A stretch of DNA of 64,000 bases from PALSA-1004 sp963829085 (GTDB taxonomy: Bacteria > Pseudomonadota > Gammaproteobacteria > Burkholderiales > SG8-41), in NCBI GenBank assembly GCA_963829085.1, contig CAWHHJ010000012.1:62001-126000 (forward strand), read 5' to 3'. The translations under genes were made by a program, and so were the position numbers. Shown here piece by piece: positions 35,606 through 45,081 of the stretch. Position 1 is the stretch's first letter; every line of letters begins with the position of its first letter. A model generated the notes under the pieces. That model did not search any database and was not told where the DNA came from. It saw only the letters and a list, made by a program, of their open reading frames with translations.

Positions 35606-36691
35606 TTACGCAGGTAAGCGGATTTTTTTAGCCACCATAGGTTTGCCGACCGAGCTGCGGCTGGAAATTGAAACGCATTGCCCCATCTGCGGCGCTTGTC
35701 CGCCGCCGACCGCGACATGTATTTCGTCGGGCGTGACCGGCGCGACGAACATCGGACGCTCACTTGGTGTCTTGGTGTATGGATCAGGGAACGGCGCCGC
35801 CGCACCTTGCTTCTGATCATTCTGCCAGTCGTACGAATACTTACGCGCCCGTTCAGCAATCGCGGCACGCAGTTGGTTGCGCGTATAGCCTGCCTGCGCG
35901 AAGGCTTGCGCGAGCGTCGGATTAATGACGTAGATATAGCCGCGCTGGCCGCCGCTCGTCGACAATCCAACGCGTCCGATGCCGCGCGCGAGCAATGTGA
36001 TGCATTCGTTGAGGCCAACGGTATTGATGGGCACCGCGAGCTGCGAATGCTCGCCCGCCTTCATCACCGTGACAGCGCTGTCTGCCGCGTCGATGCCGAA
36101 GTCGGTATGCATCGGTCCCCACGGCGCCAGCTCGCGTTCTTCTCCGATGCAATAGCTCCAGGCGGTGGGATGGCCCATGGTTCCTTTGATGAGTTTTCCG
36201 GGGTGCGCGCGGCCGATGTTCCACAGGATTAGCCGGATGGCGCGCCCGATCGTCGCGTTCGCGCGTCCGCCGTTGGGGCCGAAGATCCACTCGCGTGTAT
36301 GAAATTTCAGATCATTCACAACGGGGCCGCTGACCAGCGTAAAAATCGACGCCGATCCCGTGGACTGCGTCGTGTTGATGGGAAACTCCGGATCGACGAG
36401 CGCTTCCACTGCTGCGAGCACGACCGGCGCGTACTGCGGCAGGCAACCCGCCATCGCGCAGTTGGCAACGATATTCTCGATGGTCGCTTCGCCGTCGGCA
36501 GGAAATATCGTACCGAGAACTTCTTCGGGATCACGGCGCAGATATTCGAGCATCTCGCCGACGACCTTGCGTGTGGGCGGAAAGACGGGCAGGCCGTCGG
36601 TCCATCCGTGCTCATAGACGAACTCGGTGAATTCATCCGCGGATTCGAGTCGATGTACCTCAGCCTTTTGTGCCATCGCCGTTTTGTGCAT
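35606..36691 (-). CDS. Conserved UGSC-partner protein, copy 2 (family not recognised)
   Basis: Homologue of the product at 3154-4236 and of the same unknown family. It shows G-W-T-D-G-L-P-V-F-P-P-T-R near the N-terminus, C-A-M-A-G-C-L-P-Q-Y-A-P-V-V, F-G-P-N-G-G-R-A-N-A-T-I-G-R-A, T-M-G-H-P and S-Y-C-I-G-E-E-R-E. Two Cys positions (A-G-C and x-C-I) agree between the copies and are candidates for redox partners of the selenocysteine. No signal peptide or membrane helix was found. The frame is open to 36799; ATG 36691 or 36676 are likelier because homology starts just after them. Here the partner gene precedes the selenoprotein gene, the reverse of module 1, which argues that the association is selected rather than a simple copied block. 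Confidence 0.75.
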   Translation of the reverse strand: MHKTAMAQKAEVHRLESADEFTEFVYEHGWTDGLPVFPPTRKVVGEMLEYLRRDPEEVLGTIFPADGEATIENIVANCAMAGCLPQYAPVVLAAVEALVDPEFPINTTQSTGSASIFTLVSGPVVNDLKFHTREWIFGPNGGRANATIGRAIRLILWNIGRAHPGKLIKGTMGHPTAWSYCIGEERELAPWGPMHTDFGIDAADSAVTVMKAGEHSQLAVPINTVGLNECITLLARGIGRVGLSTSGGQRGYIYVINPTLAQAFAQAGYTRNQLRAAIAERARKYSYDWQNDQKQGAAAPFPDPYTKTPSERPMFVAPVTPDEIHVAVGGGQAPQMGQCVSISSRSSVGKPMVAKKIRLPA

Positions 36692-36871
36692 CGTTATGAC
36701 GGTGTTCGAATATGCGCGGAAACGATGGGCTGCGCAAGGCGCGGTAGCCGCGCTTGCAATTGACGCAGCATCGCGACATGTGCAATAAATAAAACTCACA
36801 CCGATAGTTTGCCGGCGGACCCTTGAACAAATTCAGCGCGCATGTTCCGTCGGCCGTTACCAGGAGTAGCC

Positions 36872-37840
36872 ATGAGCGATCTGCCTAAGTCCATCCATAT
36901 TTACGAACAAGGTCCGCGCGAAGGCTTTCAATTCGAGAAAGGCCCGATTCCGACCGCACGCAAGATCGAGCTCGTCGATGCGCTTTCGACAACCGGCATC
37001 AAACATATCCAGGTGTGTTCGTTCGTGCCCGCCAAGAACGTTCCGGGTATGGCGGATGCCGAAGAAGTCGCGAAGGGCTACAACCGCCATACCGGCATTC
37101 GCTATGAGGCGCTCGCCATGAATGCGAAAGGTGTCGAGCGCGCAATTGCAACCGGCCGCTTCGAGACGACCGGTATCATCTCGCTCACGGCATCTGAAGC
37201 ATTCCTCCAACGCAATCAGAAGCGCACGCTCAAACAGAACTATGAAGCGCAGCACGCATTGATCGAGATGTATTAGCACTACAGCGTGCCGGTCGAGCGC
37301 GGCTCCATCATGGCGGCGTTTGGCTGCAATTATCAGGGCGACATATCGGTGCAGCAGGTCCTCGATATGACCCGCCAGGTTTTCGATCTTGCCGCGGAGC
37401 ACGGCTTGACCATCAAGGTGCTCAATTATGCGGACACGATGGCGTGGGCCACACCGCAGTCGATCAAACGCGTGATCGGCGCCGTGCGCGAAAAATATCC
37501 GGACCAGCGCTTGTCACTGCATCTGCACGATACGCGCGGTATGGCAATCGCCCTCGCATATGCGGCGATGGAAATGGGCGTCGATATTTTCGATGCGACG
37601 GTCGCGGGCCTCGGCGGTTGCCCATTCGCAGCGCATAAAGGCGCGGCGGGCAATATCTGCACGGAAGACCTCGTGTTTCTCTGCGAAGAGATGGGCATCG
37701 ACACGGGCATCAATCTCGAACGCCTGATCGAAGTTGCGCAACTTGCGGAAGACATCGTCGGACATCCGCTGCCCGGTTCGCTCATGAAAGGCGGCAGTCT
37801 GCGGCCGCTGCGCGATAAGGCGCGCATGACTGTGCATTGA
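36872..37840 (+). pseudogene. Hydroxymethylglutaryl-CoA lyase-family protein with an internal TAG
   Basis: DRE-TIM metallolyase. It starts at ATG 36872 (AGGAG upstream) with Y-E-Q-G-P-R-E-G-F-Q, has V-C-S-F-V-P in the first part, and after a TAG at 37274-37276 continues in the same frame through G-C-N-Y-Q-G-D-I, L-H-L-H-D-T-R-G-M-A (metal-binding H-x-H) and G-L-G-G-C-P-F-A, the HMG-CoA lyase signature. The codon interrupts M-Y-*-H-Y-S-V-P-V-E, where a residue is expected. Both parts are otherwise intact at 322 positions, so this is one substitution or a sequencing error. It is divergent from selenoprotein module 2 across 180 bases. The start D-x-R-E-G is seen here as P-R-E-G, a variant found in some relatives. 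Confidence 0.87.
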
Positions 37841-37999
37841 CGCTGATCGCGAGCGCTCAATGACAAGACCGGGTCGATAGCTTGCATTGCAGGTGCAAGC
37901 TGATAGCGCACTTCGAAGAAACGTAATCCTGGATTTGATGCGCGGAAAATTCGCGCTTTTACATTCTTCGTGCGGAGCATGCGTGCTGTCAAAACGAAA

Positions 38000-38025
38000 A
38001 CGCCCTTGTCGCTGCACAAGGGCGT
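38000..38025 (-). terminator. Terminator hairpin after the small lipoprotein gene
   Basis: ACGCCCTTGT and ACAAGGGCGT form a perfect ten-pair stem around a six-base loop. Read on the minus strand it is followed by TTTTCGTTTT (to 37991). It lies 24 bases beyond the lipoprotein stop at 38050. Confidence 0.75.
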
Positions 38026-38049
38026 GATATCGGAAGCACAGACGGACGG

Positions 38050-38277
38050 CTATTGCGGACCGGTTAGATCGTTGCTTGCGCCGCCCGCGCAACGCGGTTC
38101 ACTGTAGTGCTGGCGACACCACAACGATAAGCCCATCGGACCTGCTGTATTGTTGACCATTGCAGGATAGCTGCCGGCGGTATTGGGACTAGCGGTCCCG
38201 CAACCGACAACGACCAGTGCAAAGATTATGGCGATTGAGCATGTTCGAATATTAGAAGCTGACGCATCAGGTTTCAT
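38050..38277 (-). CDS. Small predicted lipoprotein (75 residues)
   Basis: ATG 38277 is chosen over 61 upstream in-frame codons because a perfect AGGAGG lies six bases before it. The N-terminal segment I-A-I-I-F-A-L-V-V-V-G-C ends in a lipobox-like V-V-G-C near residue 26. The mature part has S-L-W-C-R-Q-H-Y-S and P-R-C, two Cys that may form a disulfide. It is probably anchored in the outer or inner membrane. Function unknown; I see no relatives in the window. Confidence 0.7.
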   Translation of the reverse strand: MKPDASASNIRTCSIAIIFALVVVGCGTASPNTAGSYPAMVNNTAGPMGLSLWCRQHYSEPRCAGGASNDLTGPQ

Positions 38278-38958
38278 GAGAAGCCTCCTGGGGTAATCAA
38301 AGAAGTGGCTGCACGGAGACACCGGTTCTCTATTATAAGCATTGCGCGCCAGCAGGAAGTCGGACATCGGTATTACCTTAGCACTGAGTAAGAACAGCAA
38401 AGGACAGCGTTTATTCCCGCCCGTGCCTGAATTGACGGTTGACGAGCTACGATTCTGCATTCGGAGTTTGGGAGGCTGAGTGGAGTGAGCTCAAGCCCGC
38501 ATCCATACTCGGACATACCAAGGGCGTGGACGTGCGTCCGGGATGAGACCAGAGGCTCTGGAGGACGCTATCGCCATCAGCGTTTTGTACACGGCAGGCA
38601 CTCGCAGCCGCGCGAGAGCCGGCAAACGCCCGCGCCGGCATTGACCCGCAATCCATACTAACGGAAGAATTACAAATGAACCGGGCGCACACAATATAAG
38701 AGCATACGAGCCCCATTTTTTAAGTCCGGGCGATACTGATGTTTGCAAGCGAGTGAACATCGTGTTTCCATGACCGGTTGGTTGTTGATACTCATTAGTC
38801 GGACGAGCGTGTGGAAAATCGACACCCCGGCCGCCGCATCAAAAAATAAAGTGTGACCGGTTCTAGCATCAGGACGCGCTTTTTCATGCCCGCGGATTTT
38901 ATTGATGGTCAACTGGCGAAGGGACGCTTGGCGGAGCGGTATCCCGGCTTGCGCTTGA
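38278..38958. other. Gene-poor stretch with one possible small membrane protein
   Basis: No confident gene. On the minus strand a frame from ATG 38760 to 38491 (89 codons) contains a hydrophobic run (W-G-S-Y-A-L-I-L-C-A-P-G-S-F-V-I-L-P) followed by Arg-rich residues, like a one-helix membrane protein. It lacks a good ribosome site and its C-terminal half looks random, so it may be shorter or not real. The rest shows no repeat, RNA or promoter that I can defend. Confidence 0.3.
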
Positions 38959-40164
38959 ATGGCGACGTGTCAGTTACAATTTCGGGTGACTGATTTTTTT
39001 GGCGCGATTCGAACCGCCGGCTGCTGCGCGCTCGGCCTCATCATGGCAGATCTTGCGACCGCGGCTGATGCCGAGCGAAGCTGCGCACCAGTAGCCGAAT
39101 GGACGGTGCCCGGCAGCTCGCAAATCAGCGCCACTGAACTCCTTTCCCGCGCTGCGAAATCGCAAGTCGTGTTGCTGGGCGAGAATCACGACAACGCAGA
39201 TCATCATCGTTGGGAGTTGTACACGGTTGCCGCGCTGTCAGCGCTGCGACCTCAGCTGGCGCTCGGTTTCGAAATGTTCCCGCGCCGCGTGCAGCCTGCG
39301 CTGGACCGCTGGGTCGCAGGCGAACTGAGCGACGATGAGTTCCTCAAGGCAACCGATTGGGCTCGAGTCTGGGGCATCGCAACTGAAGACTACTTCTCCT
39401 TATTTCACTTTGCGCGCCTGAATCGCACTCAGATGATTGCGCTCAATGTGGACCGCGACTTTGTGCGCGAAGTACGGCAAAACAGTTTTGAAAGTGTGCC
39501 CGCTGAAAAACGCGAAGGTGTGTCGAAGCCAAGTCCGGCGAGCGAAGCCTATGTGGAGCGCTTGTTTGCTGTCTACTCGGAGCACCCGGAGAAGAAAGCG
39601 GGTCCACCGGCACGCACCGATCCGGAATTCCAGCGCTTCGTCGAAGCTCAATTGATCTGGGATGGCGCGATGGCCCAGGCAATCGCCGCCGCAGTCGCGC
39701 GCAGACCGGACGCGCTTGTCATCGGTATCATGGGCAGCAGCCATATCGCCTACGGGCAGGGCGTGCCGCACCAGCTCGATCAGCTTGGTATCAAGAACGT
39801 GACGACGCTATTGCCCTGGGATCGAGACGCCGACTGCAAACAGTTGTCAGCCGGGCTTGCAACAGCGGTCTTTGGATTTCCGAAGCGACCGCCGCCTTCG
39901 CCATCGCGTCCACTGCTCGGGGTCGCGCTTGAAACTGTGCCGGAAGGCGTCCGCATACAGACGGTCAGCAAGGGCAGTGTCGCCGAGGTCGCTGACTTGC
40001 GCATTGGCGACGTGGTTTTCGAGGCGGCAGGCACCGCCATCAAACAAGCGGCGGACTTGAGAGCCGCTGTCGAAAAGACGGCGCCGGGCACCTGGCTTCC
40101 GCTGAAAGTGAAACGTCAAAACGAAAGTGTAGAGCTGATCGCGAAATTTCCAGCGCCGCGATGA
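38959..40164 (+). CDS. ChaN-family (haem-binding uptake) protein with C-terminal PDZ domain
   Basis: Exported protein of 401 residues. A signal-like segment lies at residues 16-36. The ChaN/Haem_bd_uptake domain (about 55-290) shows V-V-L-L-G-E-N-H-D-N-A-D-H-H, F-E-M-F-P-R-R and G-S-S-H-I-A-Y-G-Q-G-V-P. The tail (about 310-400) is a PDZ fold with L-L-G-V-A-L-E-T and L-R-I-G-D-V-V-F-E-A-A-G. ChaN-like proteins bind haem or act as metal-dependent hydrolases, and the added PDZ suggests binding of a partner or peptide. The stop overlaps the next start as ATGA, pairing it with a peptidase. The ATG at 38959 lacks a strong ribosome site. Confidence 0.88.
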   Translation: MATCQLQFRVTDFFGAIRTAGCCALGLIMADLATAADAERSCAPVAEWTVPGSSQISATELLSRAAKSQVVLLGENHDNADHHRWELYTVAALSALRPQLALGFEMFPRRVQPALDRWVAGELSDDEFLKATDWARVWGIATEDYFSLFHFARLNRTQMIALNVDRDFVREVRQNSFESVPAEKREGVSKPSPASEAYVERLFAVYSEHPEKKAGPPARTDPEFQRFVEAQLIWDGAMAQAIAAAVARRPDALVIGIMGSSHIAYGQGVPHQLDQLGIKNVTTLLPWDRDADCKQLSAGLATAVFGFPKRPPPSPSRPLLGVALETVPEGVRIQTVSKGSVAEVADLRIGDVVFEAAGTAIKQAADLRAAVEKTAPGTWLPLKVKRQNESVELIAKFPAPR

Positions 40165-42098
40165 TCCGTTTTGTGAAGTGTCTTGCGGCGCTGATAAGCG
40201 CGATCGCGCTTTCAGGGCCGACGTTTGCCGCTGCGCCGCCGGCACACGAAATTTCCGTGCGCATCGAGCCGGCGACGCACTCACTTCAAGGCCGCGACAC
40301 GATCACCTTTGATACTGCCCGCGCAGCCACTCTGCTTTTGTCGACGCGATTCAAGCTGGACTCACTGCTCATCGACGGCAGCAGCATTCAAGCGGCAACG
40401 ACGACAGCGGGTCAATTGCAGCATGTAAGCCTGCCTGCAGCCCGCCGGATCGACGTGCGGTGGCACGGTACGCTCGCTGCACTTGATTCAAAGCTCGATC
40501 ATCGAGCCACGCTCACGTACAACGAGCCGGTGACGGGTGCTCAGGGCACGTTTCTTCCTGCTGGCTCCGGTTGGTACCCTTCGGTAGACGGTGCGCTCGA
40601 GCGCTATACCGTAGAGCTGGACTTGCCTGCATCACAACGGGGACTCGTCCCGGGGCGACTTACGGAAGAACGCGTTATCGATGCGCGTTATCGCGCGCGC
40701 TTCGACTTCCGCGAGCCCGCGGAAGGAATCTCGCTCATGGCCGGTCCCTATCGCATTGATGAACGACGATTGCGAACTGCGGCGGGAACTGACGTGCGGC
40801 TGCGTACTTACTTCCATGCTGAGATCGCGGATCTTGCCGGCGGCTATCTGGACTCAGTCGCTGCGTATCTCGACATGTATGAGCGATGGATCGGCGCCTA
40901 TCCGTTTTCGGAATTCAGTATTGTGTCGAGCCCCACGCCGACCGGATTCGGCATGCCGACGCTCACCTATCTCGGCATCAGTGTGCTGCGTCTTCCATTT
41001 ATTCGCTCGACCTCGCTCGGTCACGAAGTGCTGCATAACTGGTGGGGTAACGGCGTCTATCCTGATTATGCGCACGGCAACTGGTCGGAAGGACTGACGA
41101 CGTTCATGGCGGATTACGCGTATCGCGAGCGGGAGACTGCGGAAGCGGCAAAAGCGATGCGCCTCGCTTGGCTGCGCGACTATGCGGCCATGCCGCCGGG
41201 CGACGATGTGCCACTCGTTCGCTTCACTTCGCGTACGCACGGCGCGTCGCAGGTTGTTGGCTATAACAAGACCGCGATGGTCTTCTTCATGCTGCGCGAC
41301 GCCCTCGGTGCGACTGCATTTGACGATGGTGTGCGCACGTTCTGGCAGGAGCAGCGATTCCGCGTTGCATCGTGGGACGACCTTCGCGCCGCCTTCGAGC
41401 ATGCGTCCGGTAAGCCGCTTGCTCCATTCTTCGACGAGTGGGTGAGCCGTGCCGGTGCGCCCGATCTGCGCATCGGCGATGCACAGGTTACGCGCATGGG
41501 TTCGGGCTGGCGGCTGGATGTGTCATTGCAGCAAGGAACGCCCGCTTACACGATCTCAGTCCCGCTTGTAGTGCGAACCGCGGACGCTGACATTACGCAC
41601 CGCGTTCAAATCTCACGTGATGCACAGACCATAACGCTCGACCTTCCGAATGAGCCGCTCACAATCACGCTTGACCCGGAGCTTCGCATCTTTCGAAGAC
41701 TCGGCGCCGGTGAAGCGCCGCCGATTCTGCGCGAAGCGATGCTTGCCGCGAGTCCGACGGTCTCGGTGCTTGCAAAGGGTTCTGCGCTTGAGGCAGCCGC
41801 TCGCGACATTACGTCGGCGCTATTGCAGAGATCCACTGCGAATAGCGCTGCAGCAATCGCTGTGGTCATCGGCCTCCACGCGCAGGTCGACGATTGGCTT
41901 GCGGGTCAGAAACTCCGGCACGACCGGCGTTACTCGCTCCGACGCAAGGCACGGCGCAAGTTTGGACGATGCGCGCTGACAATGGCCGAACTGTGGTGCT
42001 CATTTCCGGCCGTGACGCATCTTCACTCGCAGCAATTTCATCGGCGCTGCCGCACTACGGTCAGCAAAGTTATCTGGTATTCGAGGGCTCGCGCGTGA
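40161..42098 (+). CDS. M1-like zinc metallopeptidase, exported, with frameshifted C-terminal end
   Basis: The signal peptide ends G-P-T-F-A-A. The zinc motif is H-E-V-L-H-N-W-W-G near residue 293, with the third ligand in W-S-E-G-L-T-T-F-M-A-D-Y. The G-A-M-E-N exopeptidase motif of classical M1 aminopeptidases is not present; the site reads G-F-G-M-P-T-L-T-Y-L-G, so endopeptidase or another function is likely. Near 41910 the frame shifts: the frame given ends at 42098 with basic residues, while the natural-looking end (V-V-L-I-S-G-R-D-A-S-S-L) lies one frame over and stops at 42169. It overlaps the ChaN-PDZ gene as ATGA; the pair probably acts together in the periplasm. Confidence 0.85.
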   Translation: MIRFVKCLAALISAIALSGPTFAAAPPAHEISVRIEPATHSLQGRDTITFDTARAATLLLSTRFKLDSLLIDGSSIQAATTTAGQLQHVSLPAARRIDVRWHGTLAALDSKLDHRATLTYNEPVTGAQGTFLPAGSGWYPSVDGALERYTVELDLPASQRGLVPGRLTEERVIDARYRARFDFREPAEGISLMAGPYRIDERRLRTAAGTDVRLRTYFHAEIADLAGGYLDSVAAYLDMYERWIGAYPFSEFSIVSSPTPTGFGMPTLTYLGISVLRLPFIRSTSLGHEVLHNWWGNGVYPDYAHGNWSEGLTTFMADYAYRERETAEAAKAMRLAWLRDYAAMPPGDDVPLVRFTSRTHGASQVVGYNKTAMVFFMLRDALGATAFDDGVRTFWQEQRFRVASWDDLRAAFEHASGKPLAPFFDEWVSRAGAPDLRIGDAQVTRMGSGWRLDVSLQQGTPAYTISVPLVVRTADADITHRVQISRDAQTITLDLPNEPLTITLDPELRIFRRLGAGEAPPILREAMLAASPTVSVLAKGSALEAAARDITSALLQRSTANSAAAIAVVIGLHAQVDDWLAGQKLRHDRRYSLRRKARRKFGRCALTMAELWCSFPAVTHLHSQQFHRRCRTTVSKVIWYSRARA

Positions 42099-42235
42099 GC
42101 GAGCGCGGCACCTGGCCATCACAGCCTCAAGTCTGGGAGGTGAAGCGATCGGCTGGCGACCGCAAATAGCGGTGTGCTTAACGCAAACAAGTAAACTTGT
42201 GTTCGTCAGCAGACCGTTGTACCTGAGGAGGTCCT

Positions 42236-43236
42236 ATGAGCGCGGCTAAAGTGCGGCACGTCGTCGCGGACATTCATATTGCTGCGCTGGTGTGCGGCGG
42301 TCTGCGTCACATACGTTGCATTAGCAGGCGCAGCGCAAACGTATCCGGACAAACCGCTGCGCCTCGTTGTGCCTTTTCCGGCCGGCGCCTCCAGCGATAT
42401 CGTCGGCCGCATGCTGGGCGAGAAACTCTCCGAGCAATTGGGCGAGCAAGTGGTGCCCGATAACCGCGCTCGGCGCCGGCGGAAATCTCGGTATCGCATT
42501 CACCGCCAAGGCTCCGCCCGACGGCTACACGATGGTGATCGCCACTGCGAGCATCGCAGTAAGTCCATCGTTGTATTCCAAGCTTGGCTATGATCCGGTC
42601 AAAGATCTCGCTCCGATAGCGCGGCTGACTTCGATTCCGAACATCATGCTTGTGCACCCGTCAGTACCGGCGAAAACGCTGCGGCAGTTTATTGCTCTTG
42701 CGCGTGCGCGTCCCGGCAAACTGAATTACGGATCCGGCGGCATCGGCACGACCAACCATCTCGCTAACGAGCTCCTCAAGCATCTCGAAAAAATCGACAT
42801 CGTGCATGTCCCCTATAAGGGCGTCACGCAGGCGATGGTCGCGATGATGGGCGGCGAGGTCGACGAAGTCGTGATGCCGGTGTCGACGACGCTGGTGCAT
42901 ATACGTGCCGGTAAAGTGCGGCCGCTTGCAGTGCTTACCGAACAGCGTGTGGCTGCTGTTCCGCAAGTACCCACTGGTATAGAGGCCGGGGTCCCGGGCT
43001 TCACCATGCCGTTGTGGTATGCCATGTTCGCGCCCGCCGGCACGCCGCGCGACATCGTATCGCGGCTCAATCGTGAAATCGTCAAAGCGCTCGAAACCCG
43101 CGACTTGCGCGAACGGCTCACTGACATCGGCGTCGAGCCATGGCCGGGAACGCCCGAAGAGCTTAGAGATTTGCTGCGGACCGAGATCGAGCGTTACGGC
43201 GCAGTTGTGCGCTCGGCCGGAGTACCGCGCCAATAG
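42236..43236 (+). pseudogene. TctC/Bug substrate-binding protein, frameshifted near its start
   Basis: AGGAGG precedes an ATG at 42236, but the signal peptide (C-V-T-Y-V-A-L-A-G-A-A-Q) is in another frame that can start at TTG 42279. That frame runs through V-V-P-F-P-A-G-A-S-S-D to V-V-P-D-N-R-A and breaks near 42468. G-A-G-G-N-L-G-I-A-F-T-A-K in the third frame then carries on to the stop at 43236. The strand V-P-Y-K-G-V-T-Q-A-M and the loop P-A-G-A-S-S-D (Ala for Gly) mark it as distinct from the other Bug proteins. Two single-base changes would restore a full receptor of about 333 residues. Confidence 0.83.
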
Positions 43237-43382
43237 CCGTTCGCAATTTCAAACTTGAATGACGCTGACGTGCGACTCTGTTTCAGTCAGCGCATATGCA
43301 ACGGTCCATTGAGACCGTCTGCACTCGCTGTTCCTCTCGCACGCAGGTTCTGCAGAGAGCGCGAGTCGCGGCAATTCGAGCG

Positions 43383-43816
43383 TTACGCACTATCATCGAC
43401 AAACTTTACGTCGCCGATCCAGTTGCGCTTCCTTCGCTCGAGCCGATCATCCGTCCCTTCGCCGTCGAAGTCGGAGGAAGAGCGCCGCACCACTGAGGGA
43501 TCGATGCCTTCGAAGGCGTTGACATTTACTACCGCGTAGAGACGGCCGTCGATGCGGCTGGTGACAACCGGCACGACGCCGCAGCGTGCGCAAGTGTGGA
43601 ACTCCGCGGTGCGCGTTCCGAATGCATAGTTCGATACGAGTGAGGAATCTTTAATCGACATCTGCGAGCGCTACTCGAGGGATTAGAGGTCCACACGCCA
43701 CCGTGCTTTACGCAGAATGAACACGAGCAGGCACGAGCGTGAATTTCAATCGGATGCGGTTCCCACGTTAGTGAGAAAGCGATATTTCCACAGTGACACT
43801 TGCCGTGGATCAACAT
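43383..43816 (-). pseudogene. GFA-family (glutathione-dependent formaldehyde-activating enzyme-like) protein, frameshifted
   Basis: The first part carries the zinc-type motif G-K-C-H-C-G-N-I-A-F and A-C-S-C-S-F-C. The second, in another frame after about 43670, has F-H-T-C-A-R-C-G-V-V-P-V-V, the third Cys pair. Joined, they give a normal GFA-fold protein of about 144 residues. A second GFA gene at 48190 is intact, so loss here might be tolerated. The real substrate of most GFA-like proteins is unknown. Confidence 0.8.
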
Positions 43817-44001
43817 TCGTTCGACATCCGATCAGTCTCATTCGCCAGTGCAACGCTTATTCTTCCATTATCACATGGCGAATTCACGAGACTCACTCGT
43901 CCGGGTAAAGCGTACTGCAAGCGGGTCGCGTGCACGCACAGTCCATGTATGTCGAAGCTACAATGAGAGGGCCGCGCAGTTTCGGTAAGGAGAGGACATA
44001 C

Positions 44002-44973
44002 ATGCTTACACGCCGCCAGGTTGTCACGGCGCTCACCTTGAGCGCTCTTTTGCCCGCAGCAGCTCGGGCACAGGCGACCAAGCGCCGTATGGTGGTCGGC
44101 GTAATTCGTGTTAATCCACGTGACGTCAACGAAACGTTCGTCGAACCGTTTCGCCGCCACATGGCATCGCTCGGATGGACGGAAAACGATAACGTCGAAT
44201 TTGTATTCACATGGGCGGACGGCCGTAACGATGCGCTGCCGAAACTGGCTGCAGACATGGTCGCACGTAAAGTCGATGTGATCGTAACATTCGGGCGGCC
44301 CGGTACCATCGCCGCGCAGAAGGCGACAGCGACGATTCCGATTATTGCGATGACGGACAATCTCGTGGCGTCCGGCCTCGTCAAAACCATGGCGCGTCCC
44401 GGCGCCAATACGACGGGTGTCTCTATCCTTGCCACTGAGCTAGATGCGAAGCGGCTTGAAGTTCTGCGAGAACTGCTGCCGTCCGCGCGGCGTATCGGCG
44501 TGCTGCACGATCCGACAATCAATATCTCGATGCCCGATGTCAAGGCGGCCGGTCGGGCTATGGGCGTGGAGCTGGTCTTCGCGCCCGCAGAGACGCAGGT
44601 AGAAATCGTCGGCGCGATAAAAACTTTGATTGAGGAAAAAGTTGCCGCCGTAAATGTGCATGCATCGCCGACTCTGAATGCATATCGCGCTTATCAGATA
44701 GAAGCGTTCGCGCGCGCTCGCATCGCCGCTATTTACGAGTGGCCCGAAACCGCCGAGCAGGGTGGCCTGATGGGCTACGGTCCGCGCAACACAGGTGTGT
44801 ATGCCCAGGTTGCCGAACTGGTCAACAAGGTCTTGCGCGGCACGCGGCCGGCAGAGTTGCCGGTCGAGCAACCAACCAAGTTCGAGCTCGTGATCAACGC
44901 GAAAACCGCCAAAGCGCTCGGCATCACAATTCCGCAATCCATTCTGCAGCGGGCTGATAAGGTGGTTCAATGA
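44002..44973 (+). CDS. ABC-type substrate-binding protein of the PF04392 (TrpX-like) type
   Basis: A 323-residue receptor with a Tat-like start (T-R-R-Q-V-V-T-A-L) and cleavage near A-R-A-Q. It has the family blocks F-R-R-H-M-A-S-L-G-W-T-E, L-A-A-D-M-V-A-R-K-V-D-V-I-V, G-L-V-K-T-M-A-R-P-G-A-N-T-T-G and, at the end, Q-P-T-K-F-E-L-V-I-N-A-K-T-A-K-A-L-G. AAGGAGAGG precedes ATG 44002. No permease or ATPase gene is adjacent. It is related to the protein at 51043. Ligands of this family include amino acids and aromatic compounds, but the one here cannot be assigned. Confidence 0.92.
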   Translation: MLTRRQVVTALTLSALLPAAARAQATKRRMVVGVIRVNPRDVNETFVEPFRRHMASLGWTENDNVEFVFTWADGRNDALPKLAADMVARKVDVIVTFGRPGTIAAQKATATIPIIAMTDNLVASGLVKTMARPGANTTGVSILATELDAKRLEVLRELLPSARRIGVLHDPTINISMPDVKAAGRAMGVELVFAPAETQVEIVGAIKTLIEEKVAAVNVHASPTLNAYRAYQIEAFARARIAAIYEWPETAEQGGLMGYGPRNTGVYAQVAELVNKVLRGTRPAELPVEQPTKFELVINAKTAKALGITIPQSILQRADKVVQ

Positions 44974-45081
44974 CACGGAGGCAGGGGGACGATTTGCCAG
45001 CCGCGGCACCGCTTGCGCAACCAATCTTGAATCAGCCGCTATCAAAGGCGAGTGATCGCAGTGAGCGCGGGAGGTAAGGCG

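Noticed and set aside
37274..37276. TAG as pyrrolysine codon in the HMG-CoA lyase-type gene
   Set aside because: No Pyl genes are seen, the family does not use pyrrolysine, and the window has many other single-base lesions.
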